Shown here piece by piece: positions 57,900 to 64,000 of a stretch of 64,000 nucleotides of DNA (its first letter is position 1; each line of letters opens with the position of its first letter). Under the pieces are notes generated by a model. It had not been told where the DNA came from and did no database searches. It worked only from the letters and a program-made list of their open reading frames with translations. This DNA comes from Amyelois transitella. Its lineage: Eukaryota > Arthropoda > Insecta > Lepidoptera > Pyralidae. The stretch is taken from NCBI RefSeq assembly GCF_032362555.1, contig NC_083518.1, positions 10,428,501 to 10,492,500 on the forward strand, written 5' to 3'. Made by a program: the position numbers and the translations under genes.

Positions 57900-60425
57900 G
57901 AGAGTTTGATGACAGCAGTTCTAATTGATGTCGTTACGAGTACCATACTGAACAAAACTATTATGAATTAGATAGAATGTTGATAAATTGTTGAGGTGTT
58001 CAGTTTTCTCTGCCATGTGATTGATTTTGTTGAGTCTGGAGGATAAAGTATCCGACCTGTAAAACGTTTTGTCCTTCAAATTCCACAGATACTATAGTTT
58101 TTACCGGGATAAAAGGACCCTTCTCCGTACACTTTAAGTATGCAAAATTTCACCGACCGGTTCAGTGATTTTGACTGCAGAGAGGCCACAGACAAACTCA
58201 CTTTTGCATTTTTAATATGAAAATGGATGAGATTTCTGAATATTGTGTTGAATTCCACCAAGATTCGTCACAAAAGTAATATTTCTAGTTAAAGTGTCAT
58301 TCCATCATAAATATCTCACTTGGGTTTGTATATTCCATGTAAGCTTTCTACGAAAAGCTGTGCGTTCATATTCTTTAGAGGCGAATTTACTTCACTTCGC
58401 TGGTAATTTATTTTCAAAGATATTGTATGCTCTTATAGTATGTAATGCAGTTTCGAGTTTATGACTTGAGAGAAAATTTTACTACTAAAAGACCGAAAAT
58501 TGTCACGGCATTTAAATATTATAAATTTTTTGTTTGTTATTTTCGACATGCTTCGTGGAACCAGACACTTGATTTACTCTGATAGAACCGCAAATTTTGC
58601 CATCGTCGAAATCTGTGGCGGCCCCTCCTGTCGACTGGTTTTGAAGTTTTTGTGCCGGAACCAGTTCGCGACTTCTCGTCGTGGACTGGTTGCGCTAAAA
58701 TTGGCTAACAAGGACATGCTCAAAGAATGCCCACTTTAATAACAGATATGTATAATGATTCGTAAAACTTTAGTCGAGGCCGACCGTTACACGTTTTTGA
58801 TTATACTGTTACCTCTTAATGTGTTTTTTGGTTTATGCATGTTATTAGCATCGCTTGGTACAAAGATTTTTGTCAGTTTTCCTGTTCGTTTATATTAGCC
58901 ACAAAATTTTTATTCAAGAATAAAATCAGTAGCGATTCAACAATCGCATACTTTGTTACCGGATGTCACCAAACCGTTTAATTAACTATTTAGAATTACT
59001 TAGTACTTAATCGGTATAAAACTACCTGGCGTCAAGCGTCAGTAGGTACTCCTCGTATTACGTAAATAGTTCAATAATGACAAACTGATTAGTAACTTGC
59101 AAGTAATTGCGGGACTGGTCACCCGCTTGATCAGGCCAGTCTAGTTTTGCCACGATACGTGCATTTGCTACCTCCGGCCAAACGTGTTCGTTCACAGGTG
59201 TGTTAGTTTGACACCAATTACGTCTTACATGCACATAACATATGTATGTTAGTAGCTATTGGTTTAATTGATGCGGTTAACCCATTACTTGGACATAAAT
59301 TAATAAATATGACAGTCGTTGTATTTATATTTGATTCAGATATTAAACCTGATAATTCAACTTTAGTTGTACATAATACGAAACGTTTTCGAATTTAAAA
59401 TCTATTTTATTTCACACTGAATACACTTCACCAGAGTTGGCATGCAAAATTTTGTATTCTTCATCGTCATATTTTTGAAAAAAGAAACATTAATAATTCA
59501 TCTCTATTTGTGTATATTTTTTGTAAACAACGTGTAGACCAATTATTTGTGAAAAACAATTAATTTATAGAAATAGAATTCTAAGAAAACTGTCAGATGC
59601 AAAAATATCTATATAATAACAAGATTGATGAGAATCTAAGTGTAAAATTAAATGAATCCGAAATGTCTTTCTTCATTACCGATTAGCGACAGTTTCAAGA
59701 AATGACAGAAATGACGTACGCAAACGACGACAGAGCTTATGAAACTGTCACGTGCTTTGAAAAACATCTGGCAGTTTCCTTCTATTTGTTTCGGAAGCCA
59801 ATACATTTTTTTGTAGCATTCAATTGGATGTATATTTTTCCGAATTTGTAATATTTCAACATAATATGTTGGTTATTAAACTTTATTTTAATATGTGTTT
59901 AGTGACTATGCTAAATGCGGATATTACTCAGTATAATCCAACCTGCAAAAGATTCTTGTCAGGTTTCATTCGTCAACACTTTTCAGCGTTCAATTTAACA
60001 TCCCTTACAGCAATACCATCAAATGGTGTTCGGTGCCAAGTTTTGTCCTCTTGACGTCAATTTCTGTAGGTGTTACCTACTAGTGTAAGTCTTTGAATGG
60101 TGAAGCCACGGTAATCACACGAATCGATGATTTTCATATTTAGCGTAGAGTTGGAGTGTTGCCAGACACTAGAGTGATACAAACTGCCGAGTTGCTTACA
60201 TTGAAGATAACATACAAAACAGTCCTAAACTATGTGTGTTTGAGATATAAAGCGTAGGTAAAAAACAAATATGCAACCTCAATTTGAAAATGATATGACA
60301 TTCAAATTGAACTTTTTCATGGAAATCCATGGGGACTACATAATTCTTAGGTAGATTTATCTAGTACAAGAAATAAATTGATTGAATTAAAATGACTCAA
60401 GTAGTTATATAAGATACATGTACAT
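57900..60425. other. AT-rich unique sequence
   Basis: No supported feature seen. Confidence 0.5.
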
Positions 60426-60429
60426 ATAT

Positions 60430-60535
60430 AATCACGTCTATTATACGTCTACCTCACATAGGATATGTGGGGTAGACAGAGCCAACAGTCTTGAAAAGAC
60501 TGATAGGCCACGTTCAGCTGTTTGGATTAATGAAA
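60430..60535 (-). repeat. SINE 3' fragment
   Basis: AATCACGTCTATTATACG through GTAGACAGAGCCAACAGTC to CACGTTCAGCTGTTTGG. Confidence 0.7.
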
Positions 60536-60587
60536 AATTATTTAATATATTATAAATATATCATTTATAATATAAAATATCTCTGCT

Positions 60588-60692
60588 TAACCCAATGGTA
60601 GGCTGTTAGATAATGCTATTACCATTAAGTCCGCCTATTGTAATTTACAAATTGTAATTGTTACAATAAAGAATAAATAAATAAATAATTCT
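60588..60692 (+). repeat. LINE 3' tail (AATAAA repeats)
   Basis: CCCAATGGTAGGCTGTTAG, CCATTAAGTCCGCC, then AATAAAGAATAAATAAATAA. Confidence 0.6.
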
Positions 60693-60775
60693 AAAGCACC
60701 ATACGACGTCAAGACTTATTGTATACCTGTTTTATACCTCTAAGTGTTCTTTAATTTTAATTTTTTTAGTTAGGT

Positions 60776-60843
60776 TTAATTCCTCTAAGGATTCCTATTG
60801 TCTGGTATGTTAACCAAACAATAGGGATCCAAAGAGGAATTAA
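60776..60843 (+). other. Hairpin with 26-nt arms
   Basis: 60776-60801 and 60818-60843 are inverted copies with three mismatches around a 16-nt loop. The shape would suit a small-RNA precursor or a short foldback element. Diverged direct repeats flank it (60700-60743, 60922-60962). Confidence 0.45.
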
Positions 60844-60964
60844 CTATACATTTAATTCTTACGACTAGTTAGATAAATGTACCCAGTTATAAAAGATAAG
60901 AATATCGATTATGTGTCGCGTGACGTCAAACCTTATTGTCTACCAGTTTTATCTCGCTCTGACG

Positions 60965-63900
60965 TAAACACTGGACGCTAATCATGCCAGCTTGCGGAAC
61001 TGAAACCTTGGTCAAATATTTAACTTCTGATACGATTAAATCTATTAAACCATTAATCTTGTGATTTTTCTATAGTAACGAGTTGAAATCAACTTGATAC
61101 CATGAAAAGAATACCACAATTCAATGTCAATCTACAACAGTGAAAAAGTTATTACGAAATTCTGATATATTCCTGAATCATGAACACTTAAAATCACATG
61201 TCTTACCAGCCAAGGAGACTATATGCTCCATAAACATTGCCATAAAAACACCACACTAAAAGGCGTAACGGCTGTTAATCTAACTACATCTATTTGCGTT
61301 CACGTTTTATAAATAATTCACGCAAATCATTTGTTCAAATCTTTGAGACCTTGCAACTGAGTTGTTAAAATAGCATGTTGTTTTTTGCCATCAATTTCAA
61401 TGGTAAAGTTCAATGTTCTAGGGCTATTTGACACGTGTAAAGATTGTTTTCCTTCATCGTCGATTTCAATGTTAGAAGTTGTGTTGATTTTATATTTGAA
61501 GATTTATCGAAAAAAGTTGAATTGATATGATTTATTTAGAATGTTTTTGATGAAGTTTATGTTATAACAAGTAATACAATAATATCATTACGATCACAGC
61601 TTCCATCCTTGCTTAACTTGAACGCAATAATGTATAACCAACCATTTATTATATTACAACGCCATAAAATGTCATGTTGCGTAATTCAGGTAATAACATC
61701 GATTTTATAGCGTAAGTGAGCCCGCACATCCAAGTTTCATCGGCTTTCGTATTCTTGTATGTAGTAGTGTCAGAGTGTGTTTGAATATCGACAGTAATTA
61801 TTTCGACATGGTCTCAATTTCGAAAACAGTTCGACCATTCATAGCCCCGACTTCAACGACATACACTTTCGAAAACCACTTCTTTCGCAGAACTATAGTG
61901 TCATACGCTCTTTTTAACTTGTGACCAGAGAAACCTCTAATTGAATAGTGTTAAAAAATGATTTATTAAATGTTCACATCATATCTTCCACCAGATTAAT
62001 ATGCTATGAAATGCATACTGATAAAAATAACAAACTGATGTAACAAAACAATATGTAAGCCCATTATGCTAACACTTTGGCAGAGGTAAACTTGGTTACA
62101 GAACGTTTGAGAAATAAGAATATACATATTGAAGTTTAGGCAAATAAAATGCTACATAGTTGCGTAAGAACTGTAATAGTTAGTGGACAGACAAATAAAA
62201 TAGATATTTAATCGGTAATACGTGACGCGAGGAGTGTTGCGTTCAGAAACGGTCACTATCGCAGCTTCGTGTGTTGTTCGTAGTGTGTTATCTCCATGAT
62301 TGGACGGTTGTGTTACAAAATAATAAAGTGATAGCTCTAAAATCTATTCTGAAACAATAACCAATGAAGAGGATGGTAAATAACGTGTTCTTTGTTCATA
62401 CACCGGACCACAGGACAAATTTATGAACTTATAGGCGATATGATGATAATAGCCCCAAAAATCACAGACAAAAAGAACGCTAATTATTGCAATCCACACC
62501 CCTCCTGTGGCTAGTCTCAGCATGCCTAAATCATATATCTTCTTATACCTTTGATGAAAGTATACTACGCAACCCAATACAAAATTCTCATAATTTCTAC
62601 CACGAAATGCCTAACAGAATGTTTATCGTTGACGCAGAAAAATAAGTTTATTGCATTTGAATGTTTAAACGTATTCCACGTATCAGTAGTAATCGCAACG
62701 TCCACAATGACCCAACAGCTGATAATGATAAAGCCAGGGGTCGCCGGAATATTCCGCTGACGACCAATTACGATATTCGTTGTCTACGGCTTCTATGGAT
62801 CGATGATATCACGTCACTTGTAGTTATGAGTATCTACGTAGTAATAATAATTACTATAGCAGACGCCAAGGGCACACATACAACTGTTGCACAATTTGTT
62901 TACGATTTTTGTACTCGGTAATTTGTATATTTTAGTTCTTGGTGTACTAGTTAGGTTAATAATTTTGCTTCTACTGATTTAGACTGAGTGTAGCCTGGAT
63001 AAAGTCAGGAAGTTGAAAAATCTAATATATGATTAAAGTTTTCGCCTGAGATAGGAGATAAATTATATCAACATACTGAATTTTCAAAACGCAAGCAACG
63101 TTTTATTATGGAATGATATTTTAAGCGTTTAGTGTTTCACCCTTGACTGATTCCTGATGCACTAAAAGCCGTTTTGGTACCATCATAGGCAGGTTACTTG
63201 GATACCCAATTATGACGTTAGCGTTGAATTTGTTAATGATATTATTTTTATCAATTCGATCGCAGTCACGAACTCATTACAAGCGGTAGCCATTAAATGA
63301 TGTATTTCTCAAATTGCGTGAGGCTCATCAGTTACTTTAAAATTTTCAGTAAGTGTTTCCATCACGCCACAAGGCAGCCAGACACGAAATGCCAAAGACT
63401 ACGGTGCCACCGACATAGGTCACACTGAATTGAGTTCACCGGCAAAACATGCCATTATAGAATATCTGATTGTACAAAGTGGCTTGTTTAGGGTTTCTTG
63501 AAAAAATATGACACGGAATAAGACTATTGTGTTCTAAATTATAGATATCCAAAATAAAATCATAGACTGGGAAAGTAACTAAAACATTGGTCAATGGATT
63601 TTTATCTTATTACTGGATTACTGGATTCCTATCAGCGAGGTTTAAACTAGGTTGGGTTCTCGCCTTCCTGAAAAGAATTCCGGGGTTAGGTACAAGTAAT
63701 ATGTATACATCACAGTGTTTATTTGTATGTTGTGCTGCTATATGCTGTATATTCAGTACTCAATGTTTTGGCGTCTTACCTCCGCGCTCTGTAGACTTCT
63801 TTACTGCTTATAAATTTTTCATGCTTTGACTTTTTGTGACTGGCATTTCGTGTGTTCTTCGGTTCCACTTTCCACATTATTGGTGCATGTGGCTGCTGAA

Positions 63901-64000
63901 TCACCTTCAACTCAAATGTCAATCGCCTTGAACTTTCGATGGATCGCATAATGCTCATATAGAAATTAGACGAAAAGCAGAAGAAGCCGTTTTCATGTCA
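60965..64000. other. AT-rich unique sequence
   Basis: Short open frames on both strands (for example the minus frame 62344-62577 with a hydrophobic segment) but none supported. Confidence 0.45.

Noticed and set aside
1..64000. CRISPR array, operons or prokaryotic genes
   Set aside because: Repeats are dispersed transposons and genes have spliceosomal introns; this is animal nuclear DNA.

Overview
The window is nuclear DNA of a lepidopteran insect, probably a moth. The evidence is AT-rich sequence, spliceosomal introns, Helitron-type elements with the A|TC...CTAG|T boundaries typical of Lepidoptera, many copies of a SINE ending in a TATG microsatellite, and animal-type genes. Species cannot be read from the sequence.

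The left quarter (1-18,000) is gene-rich. Four protein genes and two tRNA genes sit there: the 3' part of a THADA/Trm732 homologue (+, six exons, 5' end outside the window); a complete seven-exon mitochondrial poly(A) polymerase (MTPAP, -, 618 aa), convergent with THADA; a single-exon mitochondrial ribosome recycling factor (MRRF, +), divergent from MTPAP across a 274-bp gap; a four-exon gene of unknown function (+, 224 aa) that carries a tRNA-Phe(GAA) gene in an intron; and a tRNA-Thr(CGT) gene. All the recognisable genes act in RNA maturation or translation. THADA supports tRNA 2'-O-methylation, MTPAP adenylates mitochondrial transcripts and MRRF recycles mitochondrial ribosomes. The MTPAP/MRRF pair probably shares a bidirectional promoter.

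From 18 kb to the right end the window is a gene desert about 46 kb long. Its one long coding unit is a nearly intact non-LTR retrotransposon (about 52,510-57,380, -) with a 333-aa ORF1 that has a baculovirus-FP-like C-terminus and a 977-aa endonuclease/reverse transcriptase ORF2. The rest is AT-rich unique sequence with scattered SINE copies, Helitron ends and LINE tails. A few short islands look like exons, several on the minus strand with good splice sites. The desert could be intergenic or lie inside a very long gene; it cannot be decided here.

The strongest observations are these. A TATG-tailed SINE shares about 46 bp of its 3' tail with a LINE ORF end, and a tail hairpin shows one compensatory base-pair change. 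The 3' end of a THADA exon has been tandemly copied six to seven times together with its splice donor. GC content switches sharply from exon to exon in THADA and MTPAP. A MITE is nested in a SINE inside an intron. A short hairpin sits between diverged direct repeats near 60.8 kb.
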